Assembly (NCBI GenBank): GCA_030619345.1
Contig: JAUXBO010000117.1
Span: 1-7,235 of the forward strand
DNA from: Candidatus Zixiibacteriota bacterium
GTDB taxonomy: Bacteria; Zixibacteria; MSB-5A5; GN15; FEB-12
Length of the DNA stretch: 7,235 bases
Direction of reading: 5' to 3'
The notes beneath the pieces are model-generated. The model saw only the letters and a program-made list of their open reading frames with translations, was not told where the DNA came from and made no database searches. This document shows, piece by piece, positions 1 through 5,942 of this stretch (its first letter is position 1; each line of letters starts with the position of its first letter). Both the position numbers and the translations under genes were made by a program.

Positions 1-24
1 CGCGGTGATACTGAGGGAGCATAG
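1..24 (+). CDS. rplP: C-terminal tail of an upstream gene, probably ribosomal protein L16 (partial)
   Basis: Reading from base 1, seven codons (RGDTEGA) run into a TAG stop at 22-24, two bases before the rpmC start. In most bacteria the gene directly before rpmC is rplP, whose protein L16 ends in a short variable tail after a conserved Phe-Val-x-Arg stretch, so a tail beginning with Arg fits. The seven residues carry no diagnostic motif, so the identity rests on gene order alone. The GAGGGAG at 13-19 inside this tail acts as the Shine-Dalgarno for rpmC. Confidence 0.55.
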   Translation, partial: RGDTEGA

Positions 25-26
25 AG

Positions 27-290
27 ATGCTGAAAGTAAACAGCCTGCGAGAGATGACTCGCGATGAAATAAAACAGAAACAGCGGGACTTGGAAGAAGA
101 GATGTTCAATCTCAATATGCGTCGTTCGCTCAAGCAGCTTGACAATCCGTTGCGCTTAAGAGAGATCGGCCGTGAGATCGCCAAGATTCTGACTGTCTTG
201 AATGAAGATAAGCTTGGTATTAAAAAACTGGCCGATGAGAAGGTCTCCGTGCTGGCCGGTGCAGCAAAAGAAAAAGGCAAAAAGGACTGA
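27..290 (+). CDS. rpmC: 50S ribosomal protein L29 (uL29), with a C-terminal extension
   Basis: L29 is a small two-helix protein of the large subunit that sits near the polypeptide exit tunnel with L23 and contributes to the docking area for trigger factor and SRP. The N-terminal helix (LREMTRDEIKQK, residues 7-18), the segment EEEMFNLNMRRS (23-34) and the second helix REIGREIAKILTVLNE (45-60) match the family. The usual protein is about 60-70 residues and ends near the LGI at 63-65; this one has 87, with a Lys/Glu/Ala-rich tail of about 22 residues. The ATG at 27 follows GAGGGAG (13-19) with 7 bases of spacing. rpsQ starts four bases after the stop. The identity is firm from motifs and position; the tail is unexplained. 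Confidence 0.96.
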   Translation: MLKVNSLREMTRDEIKQKQRDLEEEMFNLNMRRSLKQLDNPLRLREIGREIAKILTVLNEDKLGIKKLADEKVSVLAGAAKEKGKKD

Positions 291-294
291 TTAG

Positions 295-561
295 ATGGCC
301 GAAGCTACTGAAAGAACCAGACGCAAGGTCCGTTCGGGAACCGTTATTTCGGACAAGATGGATAAGAGCATTATTGTCAAGATTGACCGTACTATGCCGC
401 ATCCTCTCTACGGAAAGACCTTCCGAACTTCAACCAAATTCTACGCCCATGACGAGAAGAACGAAGCTGGCATAGGCGACGTGGTCCGCATTATGGAAAC
501 CCGCCCTCTATCGTTAAAAAAACGCTGGCGGCTGGTTGAAGTTATTGAGAAGGCAAAGTAA
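295..561 (+). CDS. rpsQ: 30S ribosomal protein S17 (uS17)
   Basis: S17 is a primary 16S rRNA-binding protein with an OB-fold that stabilises the 5' domain of the small subunit. The 88-residue length is normal. Visible landmarks are the N-terminal strand SGTVISDKMDKSIIV (14-28), the loop around HPLYGK (36-41), and the family signature GDVVRIMETRPLS (61-73) followed by KKRWRLVEV. The start ATG lies four bases after the rpmC stop; its Shine-Dalgarno AAAGGA (281-286) lies within the last codons of rpmC, which suggests translational coupling. A 41-base gap, the longest in the window, separates it from rplN. Confidence 0.98.
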   Translation: MAEATERTRRKVRSGTVISDKMDKSIIVKIDRTMPHPLYGKTFRTSTKFYAHDEKNEAGIGDVVRIMETRPLSLKKRWRLVEVIEKAK

Positions 562-602
562 GTGAGAAGCTTTAGAAATATTCGCGGTGAAGGTATAGAT
601 AG

Positions 603-968
603 ATGATTCAGGAATTTACAAGACTTATAGTAGCCGACAACTCGGGTGCCAAACAGGTAATGTGTTTTCGTATCCTGGGTTCCCGAAAGAAAGTGGCCCA
701 TATCGGTGACATCATAGTTTGTACTGTTAAAGAGGCTATCCCCGGTGGCACGGTGAAGAAGTCGGAAGTATGTCGCGCTGTTGTGGTGCGGACTAAGTCG
801 GAATTGCGTCGCAAGGACGGGTCGCTGATCCGTTTCTCAGACAATGCGGCCGTGATCATAAATGAACAGAACGAACCCCGCGGCACGCGTATTTTTGGTC
901 CGGTGGCGCGTGAGTTAAGAGAAAAGCAATTTATGAAGATCATATCCCTCGCTCCAGAGGTATTGTAG
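603..968 (+). CDS. rplN: 50S ribosomal protein L14 (uL14)
   Basis: L14 is a five-stranded beta-barrel protein on the interface side of the large subunit; it contacts 23S rRNA and L19, forms an intersubunit bridge, and is the docking site of the silencing factor RsfS. The protein opens with the family pattern MIQEFTRLIVADNSGAK and closes with GTRIFGPVARELREK (93-107) and KIISLAPEVL, all near-invariant. Length 121 is normal (about 122). A stop codon at 600-602 is directly in frame before the ATG, so the start cannot lie further upstream. GGTGAAGG at 586-593 is the likely Shine-Dalgarno, 9 bases before the start. A first gene of spc operons in many bacteria, but I see no promoter in the 41-base gap. 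Confidence 0.98.
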   Translation: MIQEFTRLIVADNSGAKQVMCFRILGSRKKVAHIGDIIVCTVKEAIPGGTVKKSEVCRAVVVRTKSELRRKDGSLIRFSDNAAVIINEQNEPRGTRIFGPVARELREKQFMKIISLAPEVL

Positions 969-983
969 GCGGGATGGTTTAAG

Positions 984-1301
984 ATGCATATCAAAAAAGG
1001 TGATACAGTATATGTGCGCGCTGGCCAGGAAAAAGGCAAGACTGGTCGAGTTCTTCACGTGTTTCCACGCAAGATGCAGGTCCTGATTGAAGGGGTCAAC
1101 ATGCGTAAGAAGCACCAGCAGCCGTCTCAGAAGAGTCCCAAGGGTGGGATTATCTCTCTGGAGGCGCCTATACATATTAGCAATATTGGAATCTATAGTT
1201 CAACGTTATCCGGTCCTACCCGCGTTACCATGCGGACCATCGTAGACGGTGGGAAAAAGACTCGGGTCAGAATCTGTCGCAAGACAGGTGAACAGATATA
1301 A
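984..1301 (+). CDS. rplX: 50S ribosomal protein L24 (uL24), KOW domain
   Basis: L24 is an assembly-initiating protein of the large subunit that binds the 5' region of 23S rRNA and lies near the tunnel exit. The KOW motif is clear at the N terminus: IKKGDTVYVRAGQEKGKTG (3-21) followed by GRVLHVFPRKMQVLIEGVN (21-39). The stretch KKHQQPSQKSPKGGI and EAPIHISNI (60-68) is typical. The C-terminal half, with PTRV (78-81) and KKTRVRICRKTGEQI, is less conserved but ends like the family. Length 105 is normal. GGGATGG at 971-977 is the probable ribosome-binding site, 6 bases before the ATG. The gap to rplN is 15 bases. Confidence 0.97.
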   Translation: MHIKKGDTVYVRAGQEKGKTGRVLHVFPRKMQVLIEGVNMRKKHQQPSQKSPKGGIISLEAPIHISNIGIYSSTLSGPTRVTMRTIVDGGKKTRVRICRKTGEQI

Positions 1302-1313
1302 GGGAATGATCTA

Positions 1314-1853
1314 ATGGCACGGTTGAAAGATATTTACCAGCAGGATGTTGTTCCCAAGCTGATGAAAGAAAACAAGTACAAGTCGGTGATGCAGGTCCCC
1401 AAGATTACCAAGATCACTGTTAATGTCGGTGTCGGAGAAGCAACACAGAATTCCAAGGCAATCGACGCTGCTGTCGAGGATCTCACCAAGATCACCGGTC
1501 GCAAGCCGAAAGTGAACAAGGCGCGCCAGAATATTTCTAACTTCAAGCTTCGCGAGGGCATGCCGATTGGATGCTCCGTGACGCTGCGTCGCGACGCTAT
1601 GTGGGAATTCTTTGATCGCTTGGTTAACGTAGCAATACCGCGCATTCGCGATTTTCGTGGAATAAGTCCCAAGGCCTTTGATGGTCGCGGCAATTTCAAT
1701 CTCGGATTGAAAGAGCAGCTCATGTTCCCGGAAATTGACTATGATAAAATTGATAAGATTCGTGGAATGAACATTTCAATTACAACAACGGCGCAATCGG
1801 ATGATGAAGCGCGCCAGCTGTTGGCTGAGATGGGCTTCCCCTTTAGTAAGTAG
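1314..1853 (+). CDS. rplE: 50S ribosomal protein L5 (uL5)
   Basis: L5 binds 5S rRNA, with L18 and L25 homologues where present, and attaches it to the central protuberance; a loop of the protein contacts the P-site tRNA and S13. The 179-residue length is exactly standard. Key segments are PKITKITVNVGVGEA (29-43), the signature KLREGMPIGCSVTLR (78-92), FFDRLVNVAIPRIRDFRG (99-116), GNFNLGLKEQLMFPEIDYD (126-144) and RGMNISI (150-156); the protein ends MGFPFSK, the counterpart of the usual GMPF ending. AAGGGA at 1300-1305 begins in the rplX stop and lies 8 bases before the ATG. The gap to rplX is 12 bases. Confidence 0.98.
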   Translation: MARLKDIYQQDVVPKLMKENKYKSVMQVPKITKITVNVGVGEATQNSKAIDAAVEDLTKITGRKPKVNKARQNISNFKLREGMPIGCSVTLRRDAMWEFFDRLVNVAIPRIRDFRGISPKAFDGRGNFNLGLKEQLMFPEIDYDKIDKIRGMNISITTTAQSDDEARQLLAEMGFPFSK

Positions 1854-1857
1854 GAGA
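1852..1857 (+). promoter_or_regulatory. Ribosome-binding site of rpsN, overlapping the rplE stop
   Basis: AGGAGA is a strong Shine-Dalgarno that shares two bases with the rplE TAG stop. Its 13-base distance to the rpsN ATG is longer than the usual 5-9. A ribosome terminating on rplE would be placed directly on it, which fits coupled translation. Confidence 0.7.
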
Positions 1858-1870
1858 AAGACTCAGTCGT

Positions 1871-2056
1871 ATGGCAAAAACGTGTCTTTTGGAAAAGCAG
1901 AAGCGGACCCCCAAGTTTGGTGTTCGCAAATATAGCCGCTGTCGCCGGTGCGGACGTCCCCGCGCCTATATGCGTCGCTTTGGTCTCTGCCGTATCTGCT
2001 TCAGGCAGTTGGCGCTCGCCGGTGAAATACCTGGCGTAACCAAAGCCAGTTGGTAG
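1871..2056 (+). CDS. rpsN: 30S ribosomal protein S14, zinc-binding type (uS14, type Z)
   Basis: S14 lies in the head of the small subunit next to S3 and S10 and is needed late in 30S assembly. This is the short, 61-residue zinc-ribbon form: four cysteines at 24, 27, 40 and 43 make CxxC-x12-CxxC, within the near-invariant GRPRAYMRRFGLCRICFR and the ending GEIPGVTKASW. The longer, cysteine-free form (about 100 residues, as in E. coli) is a different paralogue that some bacteria use when zinc is scarce; none is present here. The Shine-Dalgarno AGGAGA (1852-1857) begins inside the rplE stop codon, with a rather long 13-base spacing. The TAG stop is directly followed by a second stop, TAA. Confidence 0.98.
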   Translation: MAKTCLLEKQKRTPKFGVRKYSRCRRCGRPRAYMRRFGLCRICFRQLALAGEIPGVTKASW

Positions 2057-2090
2057 TAAATAACGAGTTATTGTTTGGGAGTATGGTTTT

Positions 2091-2492
2091 ATGAGTATGA
2101 CCGATCCGGTCGCTGACCTGTTGACGAGAATCCGAAATGCCTCTCGTGTGAAAAAGAATGCCGTTGATGTTCCGGCCTCCAATCTCAAGAGAGAAATTGT
2201 GCGGATTTTACAGGAGAATAGATTTATCAGAGACGTTATTGAATTGCCCGACAACAAACAGGGCATTATGCGCGTTTACCTGGCCTACAATAAGGGCGAC
2301 GTGCCTGTTTTGCACGATATTCAGAGAGTATCTCGTCCCGGATTACGCCGTTACGAGGGCGCTCAGAATGTTCGCCTGTCCACCTTTAACTCCCGCGGGA
2401 TATCCGTTGTCTCAACCTCTCAGGGTCTGATGTCAAATTTTGACGCCGCCCAAAAGGGTGTTGGCGGAGAAGTCCTGCTGAAGTGCTGGTAA
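2091..2492 (+). CDS. rpsH: 30S ribosomal protein S8 (uS8)
   Basis: S8 binds the central domain of 16S rRNA (helices 21 and 25) early in assembly and is the translational repressor of the spc operon in E. coli. The N-terminal domain MSMTDPVADLLTRIRNA (1-17) and the C-terminal RNA-binding signature VVSTSQGLMS (106-115) plus GGEVLLKCW (125-133) are clear. Length 133 is normal. The stretch before the signature reads TFNSRGISVV where most S8 proteins have a Gly-Leu-Gly-Ile motif. Both codon 1 and codon 3 are ATG; codon 1 is preferred because GGGAG at 2077-2081 is 9 bases away. The 34-base gap before it holds only a weak AT-rich inverted repeat. Confidence 0.97.
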   Translation: MSMTDPVADLLTRIRNASRVKKNAVDVPASNLKREIVRILQENRFIRDVIELPDNKQGIMRVYLAYNKGDVPVLHDIQRVSRPGLRRYEGAQNVRLSTFNSRGISVVSTSQGLMSNFDAAQKGVGGEVLLKCW

Positions 2493-2507
2493 GGAAAGGA
2501 TATAAGC

Positions 2508-3056
2508 ATGTCTCGAGTAGGTAAACAGCCAATCCCAATCCCCGACAAGACCTCGGTCAAAGTCGACGGAAAACTGGTTACGATCAAAGGCCCGAAGGGC
2601 GAACTGGTGCGTGAAATCCATAAGGATATGACAGCCGCGGTTGAAGACAATCAGGTGCTGGTGACACGTCCTTCTGATCTCAAAAAGCACCGCGCTCTGC
2701 ACGGGCTTACCCGATCGCTCCTTAACAATATGGTTGTAGGAGTGTCCGAAGGATACAAGCGGGAACTGCAAATAATCGGAGTTGGCTACAGGGCTGAAAC
2801 GAAGGGTTCGCGACTTGTCATGCAGCTTGGTTACTCCCATCCGATTATATTCGCTATCCCGGAAGGTGTGACTGTTACGTCAGTAGATAAAGAGCATAAG
2901 ATATTTGTTGAAGGCATAGACAAGGAACTGGTTGGAGCCGTGGCGGCTAAAATTCGTTCGTATAGAAAACCAGAACCTTACAAGGGTAAGGGCATCCGCT
3001 ATGCCGGAGAATATGTCAGGATCAAGGCCGGTAAGGCCGCGGGAACTGGCGCCTAA
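2508..3056 (+). CDS. rplF: 50S ribosomal protein L6 (uL6)
   Basis: L6 has two similar alpha/beta domains and binds 23S rRNA close to the sarcin-ricin loop, near the factor-binding site. The first domain begins MSRVGKQPIPIP and includes the KGPKGEL turn (27-33); the second begins near GYKRELQIIGVGYRAE (82-97) and holds the bacterial signature PEPYKGKGIRYAGEYVRIK (155-173), followed by AGKAAG. Length 182 is standard. AAAGGA at 2495-2500 lies 7 bases before the ATG, and the gap from rpsH is 15 bases. The amino-acid sequence shows no loss or insertion relative to the family. Confidence 0.98.
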   Translation: MSRVGKQPIPIPDKTSVKVDGKLVTIKGPKGELVREIHKDMTAAVEDNQVLVTRPSDLKKHRALHGLTRSLLNNMVVGVSEGYKRELQIIGVGYRAETKGSRLVMQLGYSHPIIFAIPEGVTVTSVDKEHKIFVEGIDKELVGAVAAKIRSYRKPEPYKGKGIRYAGEYVRIKAGKAAGTGA

Positions 3057-3080
3057 TCATAGGATTGTGGTGAAACAAGT

Positions 3081-3455
3081 ATGGCTGATAAGAATATTGT
3101 AAAAGCAAAAAAAGCAGAGCGTCGTCGTCGTCGCGTTCGCGGTAAAGTGATTGGAAGTCTCACACGTCCTCGTTTGACGGTTACCAAGTCACTGCAGAAT
3201 GTATTTGCACAACTGGTGGACGACGAGAATCATACGACGCTGGTATCAGCGGCCTCCAATTCCAAAGACCTGAAGGCGGAGTTGAAGGACGATATGACCA
3301 AGACTGATGTCGCTAAGATGGTAGGTAAAAGAATCGCTGCTCTGGCCAAGGAAAAGGGAATCGAGACGGTTGTATTTGATCGCAATCGGAACCTATTTCA
3401 TGGCAGAATAAAGGCAGTTGCCGACGGTGCAAAAGCCGCCGGACTGAAAATCTGA
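3081..3455 (+). CDS. rplR: 50S ribosomal protein L18 (uL18)
   Basis: L18 binds 5S rRNA together with L5 and helps anchor it in the central protuberance. The basic N terminus (ERRRRRVRGKV, 13-23) is the flexible RNA-binding arm. The globular part shows RPRLTVTKSLQNVFAQLVDD (29-48), the TLVSAAS strand (53-59), VGKRIAALAKEKGI (81-94) and the C-terminal VVFDRNRNLFHGRIKAVAD (97-115), close to the family form FDRxxxxYHGRVKALAD. Length 124 is normal. The ATG has GTGGTGA (3067-3073) 7 bases upstream; the gap from rplF is 24 bases. It is followed by a 38-base gap before rpsE. Confidence 0.97.
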   Translation: MADKNIVKAKKAERRRRRVRGKVIGSLTRPRLTVTKSLQNVFAQLVDDENHTTLVSAASNSKDLKAELKDDMTKTDVAKMVGKRIAALAKEKGIETVVFDRNRNLFHGRIKAVADGAKAAGLKI

Positions 3456-3482
3456 TATGTATCTTGTTTTTTCGATAGAGAA

Positions 3483-3489
3483 AGAGGTG
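3483..3489 (+). promoter_or_regulatory. Ribosome-binding site that fixes the TTG start of rpsE
   Basis: AGAGGTG ends four bases before the TTG at 3494 (the GAGG core at 3484-3487 gives six bases). With a stop in frame at 3476-3478 and no other start codon between, this site decides the start of S5. Confidence 0.75.
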
Positions 3490-3493
3490 TTGT

Positions 3494-3976
3494 TTGGCAA
3501 GGTTTGAATCGGAAGGTCCCGAATACGACGAGAAAGTAATAACTGTAAACCGTGTGGCCAAAGTTGTAAAGGGTGGTCGTCGGTTCAGCTTTACTGCCTT
3601 GGTCACTGTTGGGGATCGTAACGGCAAGGTTGGCGTGGGGTTTGGCAAGGCTTCGGAAGTTGCTGATGCCATCCGTAAAGCCAGTGAGTCAGCGAAGAAG
3701 GAGATGACAAAAATCAGCCTTAAGGAAGGCACTATCCCTCATCGCATTAACGGTCAGTTCGGTGCTACAACAGTTATGATGCGCCCGGCCTCTCCCGGTA
3801 CCGGTGTGATCGCCGGAGGTGCGGTGCGGGCAATATTGGAATCACTCGGCGTGCAGGATATTCTAACTAAAGTCCTGGGAAGCCGTAATCCGAACAATGT
3901 TGTCAAGGCCACTTTGAACGGACTGAACTCTCTTCGCACACGTGAAGAGCAGCTCAGTTTTAGAGAGTTGGGCTAG
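3494..3976 (+). CDS. rpsE: 30S ribosomal protein S5 (uS5), TTG start
   Basis: S5 sits at the mRNA entry side of the small subunit, contributes to the helicase activity of the ribosome with S3 and S4, and influences decoding accuracy. The N-terminal dsRBD-like domain runs from about 14 to 78 (VITVNRVAKVVKGGRRFSF, then GDRNGKVGVGFGKASEVADA); the C-terminal domain holds PASPGTGVIAGGAVRAILE (98-116) and LGSRNPNNVVKATLNGL (128-144). The loop VVKGGRR (24-30) is where spectinomycin-resistance changes occur in other bacteria; it looks like the ordinary sensitive form. The start is TTG: a stop (3476-3478) lies just upstream in frame, no ATG or GTG intervenes, and the next in-frame ATG is codon 71, inside the conserved domain. 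Length 160 is normal. Confidence 0.97.
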   Translation: MARFESEGPEYDEKVITVNRVAKVVKGGRRFSFTALVTVGDRNGKVGVGFGKASEVADAIRKASESAKKEMTKISLKEGTIPHRINGQFGATTVMMRPASPGTGVIAGGAVRAILESLGVQDILTKVLGSRNPNNVVKATLNGLNSLRTREEQLSFRELG

Positions 3977-3997
3977 GATCAGTATAGGTATTGAATT

Positions 3998-4180
3998 ATG
4001 GCCAGAATAAAAATTACACAGACAAAAAGTACGATTGATCGCAAGAGACCCCAGAAGAGAACTATTGAAGCGCTCGGATTGGGCAAAATACGAAAGACCG
4101 TCGTTCACAACGATACGCCGCAGATACGTGGTATGATCCGCGCCGTGTCCCACTTAATTGAAGTGGAAGAGATCGACTAA
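3998..4180 (+). CDS. rpmD: 50S ribosomal protein L30 (uL30)
   Basis: L30 is a small large-subunit protein with an alpha/beta fold that binds 23S rRNA near the 5S region. The bacterial pattern is complete in 60 residues: KITQTKSTIDRK (5-16), TIEALGLGKIRKTVVHNDTP (22-41), then QIRGMIRAVSHLIEVEE (42-58). Some phyla lack this gene, so its presence is a small taxonomic clue. The ribosome-binding site is weak (AGGT at 3986-3989, 8 bases before the ATG); expression may depend on coupling with rpsE, whose stop is 21 bases away. The stop TAA is directly followed by another TAA. Confidence 0.97.
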   Translation: MARIKITQTKSTIDRKRPQKRTIEALGLGKIRKTVVHNDTPQIRGMIRAVSHLIEVEEID

Positions 4181-4195
4181 TAAATAGAGGCAGCG

Positions 4196-4636
4196 ATGGA
4201 GCTACACACTCTAAAACCAGCAGAAGGTTCCACCCGTAATCGAAGACGGGTAGGACGCGGTCCGGGAAGCGGATTAGGTAAAACTTCCGGTCGCGGACAT
4301 AAAGGACAGGGTTCCCGAAGTGGCGCCCGTAAGAGAAGAGGCCACGAGGGCGGGCAGATGCCTTTGCACCGTCGGGTGCCTAAGCGCGGCTTTCACAATA
4401 TTTTCAAAAAGCAATTCCAGGTCATCAACCTGACCGATCTGGATCGCTGTGAAGCCGGCGACGTTAGTATTGAAACGCTGAAATCCGTTGGACTGATCAA
4501 GAAGCTATACTTGCCGGTAAAGGTACTCGGCGACGGTGAAGTTCAGAAGGCTTTCAACGTAAAGGTAGCAGCTTTTTCCAAATCGGCCGTTCAGAAGATT
4601 GAGGCCGCAGGAGGGAAAACAGAGGTGACTAAGTGA
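4196..4636 (+). CDS. rplO: 50S ribosomal protein L15 (uL15)
   Basis: L15 is a late-assembling 23S rRNA-binding protein with a long basic N-terminal extension reaching into the subunit core. The extension is obvious: RVGRGPGSGLGKTSGRGHKG (18-37) and RSGARKRRGHEGGQMPLHRR (41-60), followed by the globular C-terminal part with VKVLGDGEV (108-116) and AFSKSAVQKIEAAGG (126-140), the family signature. Length 146 is normal. GAGG at 4187-4190 is 5 bases before the ATG; the gap from rpmD is 15 bases. The TGA stop overlaps the secY start codon. Confidence 0.98.
   Translation: MELHTLKPAEGSTRNRRRVGRGPGSGLGKTSGRGHKGQGSRSGARKRRGHEGGQMPLHRRVPKRGFHNIFKKQFQVINLTDLDRCEAGDVSIETLKSVGLIKKLYLPVKVLGDGEVQKAFNVKVAAFSKSAVQKIEAAGGKTEVTK
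4622..4628 (+). promoter_or_regulatory. Ribosome-binding site of secY, inside rplO
   Basis: GAGGTGA ends four bases before the GTG start at 4633 and lies within the last rplO codons. Together with the four-base GTGA stop/start overlap it points to reinitiation by ribosomes finishing rplO. Confidence 0.8.
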
Positions 4637-5940
4637 TCGATACTTTTAAATCAATATTTAAAGTCGAAGAGCTGAGAAAAAGGATTTTCTTTACTCTCGC
4701 CCTTCTGGTTGTGTATCGCATCGGTGGTCATATCCCAACGCCCGGTATTGATGGATCGGTTATATCTGCGGCACTGTCATCGAATTCTATTTTCGGATTA
4801 TTCGATCTGTTCGCCGGTGGAGCGTTTGCCAAAGCGACCATTTTTGCGCTCGGCATCATGCCTTACATTTCTGCTTCGATTATGTTGCAGTTGATGGGTG
4901 CGGTAGTACCATACCTCCAGCGTCTACAGCGAGAGGGTGAAGAAGGTCGTCGCAAGATTACACAGTATACTCGGTATCTCACGGTTCTTATCGCCGCTCT
5001 TCAGGCTTGGGGAACAGCCGGATTCCTGACCACGATTAACTATAATGGTGTGCAGGCGGTGCACATGGACACAGCCAGTTTTATTCCGCTTACAATTCTG
5101 ACTTTTACCTCTGGCACCATATTTATTATGTGGCTCGGTGAGAAGATCACTGAGCGAGGAATCGGCAACGGCATCTCTCTTATCATTTTCATTGGAATTA
5201 TTGCACGATTCCCGGAAGCCGTCATTGATGAAGTACAGCGCGCGTTCCTGGGAAGTCGCTCATTCTTTACCGGTGCGGTAATGCTCGGTATGATGATTGC
5301 CGTCATCGCAGCAGTTATTATGGTTACTCGCGCACAGCGCAAGGTGCCGGTACAGTACCCGCGTAAGGTTGTAGGCCGTAAAGTGTTTGGAGGGGCGTCG
5401 ACGCACCTTCCGTTGTCGGTCAACTCAGCCGGTGTTATTCCGATCATTTTTGCCCAGTCAATTATGTTTCTGCCTTCAACGGTGGCACAGTTGTTTCCAA
5501 CGACCGATTGGGTGCAGAACCTGGTTTCGGTATGGTTGGCTCCCGGTGAATTGTGGTACTCGATAATTTATGGTTCGATAATTGTGTTCTTTGGTTATTT
5601 CTATACAGCTATTGTATTCAATCCGATAGAAATTGCTGACAATATGCGCAAAAACGGTGGTTATATCCCCGGAATCAGACCGGGCAAAAACACCGCTGAA
5701 TATATTGAGAAGATTCTTACCCGTATTACGCTTCCCGGTGCGCTGTTCTTTGCCGCGATCGCCGTGCTGCCGTGGGTGTTGATCTCCAAGGCAAATGTAA
5801 ACTTCTTCTTTGGCGGTACCGGCCTTCTGATTGTCGTTGGTGTTGCCCTTGATACTTTACAACAGATTGAATCTCACCTGATGATGCGCCATTATGATGG
5901 CTTCATGAAAAGAGGCAAGATTCGCGGGAGGTCAATGTAA
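4633..5940 (+). CDS. secY: Protein translocase channel subunit SecY
   Basis: SecY forms the protein-conducting channel of the inner membrane with SecE and SecG and works with SecA or the ribosome. The 435 residues show ten hydrophobic segments, at roughly 18-35, 70-95, 113-135, 150-168, 178-192, 210-232, 263-283, 307-328, 364-385 and 391-409; the short plug-like helix is about 53-68. Diagnostic pieces are GIMPYISASIMLQLMG (74-89), WLGEKITERGIGNGISLIIF (167-186), the TM6-TM7 cytosolic loop RAQRKVPVQYPRK (233-245), and NPIEIADNMRKNGGYIPGIR (330-349) with the arginine equivalent to E. coli R357, important for SecA function. The start is GTG, overlapping the rplO stop by four bases (GTGA); AGGTGA at 4623-4628 is a strong Shine-Dalgarno. 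Confidence 0.98.
   Translation: MIDTFKSIFKVEELRKRIFFTLALLVVYRIGGHIPTPGIDGSVISAALSSNSIFGLFDLFAGGAFAKATIFALGIMPYISASIMLQLMGAVVPYLQRLQREGEEGRRKITQYTRYLTVLIAALQAWGTAGFLTTINYNGVQAVHMDTASFIPLTILTFTSGTIFIMWLGEKITERGIGNGISLIIFIGIIARFPEAVIDEVQRAFLGSRSFFTGAVMLGMMIAVIAAVIMVTRAQRKVPVQYPRKVVGRKVFGGASTHLPLSVNSAGVIPIIFAQSIMFLPSTVAQLFPTTDWVQNLVSVWLAPGELWYSIIYGSIIVFFGYFYTAIVFNPIEIADNMRKNGGYIPGIRPGKNTAEYIEKILTRITLPGALFFAAIAVLPWVLISKANVNFFFGGTGLLIVVGVALDTLQQIESHLMMRHYDGFMKRGKIRGRSM
5926..5931 (+). promoter_or_regulatory. Ribosome-binding site of adk, inside secY
   Basis: GGGAGG lies in the last codons of secY, 11 bases before the adk ATG. The secY stop falls between the site and the start, so adk translation is likely coupled to secY. 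Confidence 0.7.
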
Positions 5941-5942
5941 TC

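Noticed and set aside
594..600. TATAGAT before rplN, resembling a -10 promoter element for an spc operon promoter
   Set aside because: It lies three bases from the rplN start, which leaves no room for a leader with its Shine-Dalgarno, and no convincing -35 element precedes it.
608..1039. A 143-codon open frame on the minus strand
   Set aside because: It is the reverse of rplN and the start of rplX; the forward proteins are unmistakable and the reverse product resembles nothing known to me.
1300..1370. Search for an E. coli-like S8 repressor site at the rplX-rplE junction
   Set aside because: In E. coli a hairpin mimicking 16S helix 21 overlaps the rplE start. I could not fold an equivalent stem here by eye, so autoregulation by S8 at this place is not supported. 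A covariance search would be the decisive test.
2059..2072. AATAAC-GA-GTTATT inverted repeat in the rpsN-rpsH gap
   Set aside because: The stem is five or six A/T-rich pairs and would be unstable; there is no T tract, so it is neither a terminator nor a convincing regulatory element.
2083..2094. Tiny ATG-led frames just before gene starts (ATG at 2083 before rpsH and ATG at 974 before rplX)
   Set aside because: They encode two or three residues, lie almost on top of the Shine-Dalgarno sites and look accidental.
1739..2266. A 175-codon open frame on the minus strand
   Set aside because: It lies wholly across the end of rplE, all of rpsN and the start of rpsH, has no recognisable domain, and is the ordinary antisense shadow of conserved genes.
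3454..3473. Short inverted repeat (GATA-TG-TATC) followed by six T in the rplR-rpsE gap, resembling a terminator
   Set aside because: A four-pair A/T-rich stem with a two-base loop cannot terminate transcription, and essential ribosomal genes continue directly after it.
3457..3507. A 16-codon ORF starting with ATG in the rplR-rpsE gap and running over the rpsE start
   Set aside because: There is no Shine-Dalgarno before it, and its length and composition are what chance would give. It would only matter if ribosome profiling showed initiation there.
5040..5447. A 135-codon minus-strand frame inside secY
   Set aside because: It opposes transmembrane segments and cytosolic loops of SecY that are fully conserved, and has no plausible ribosome-binding site or independent context.
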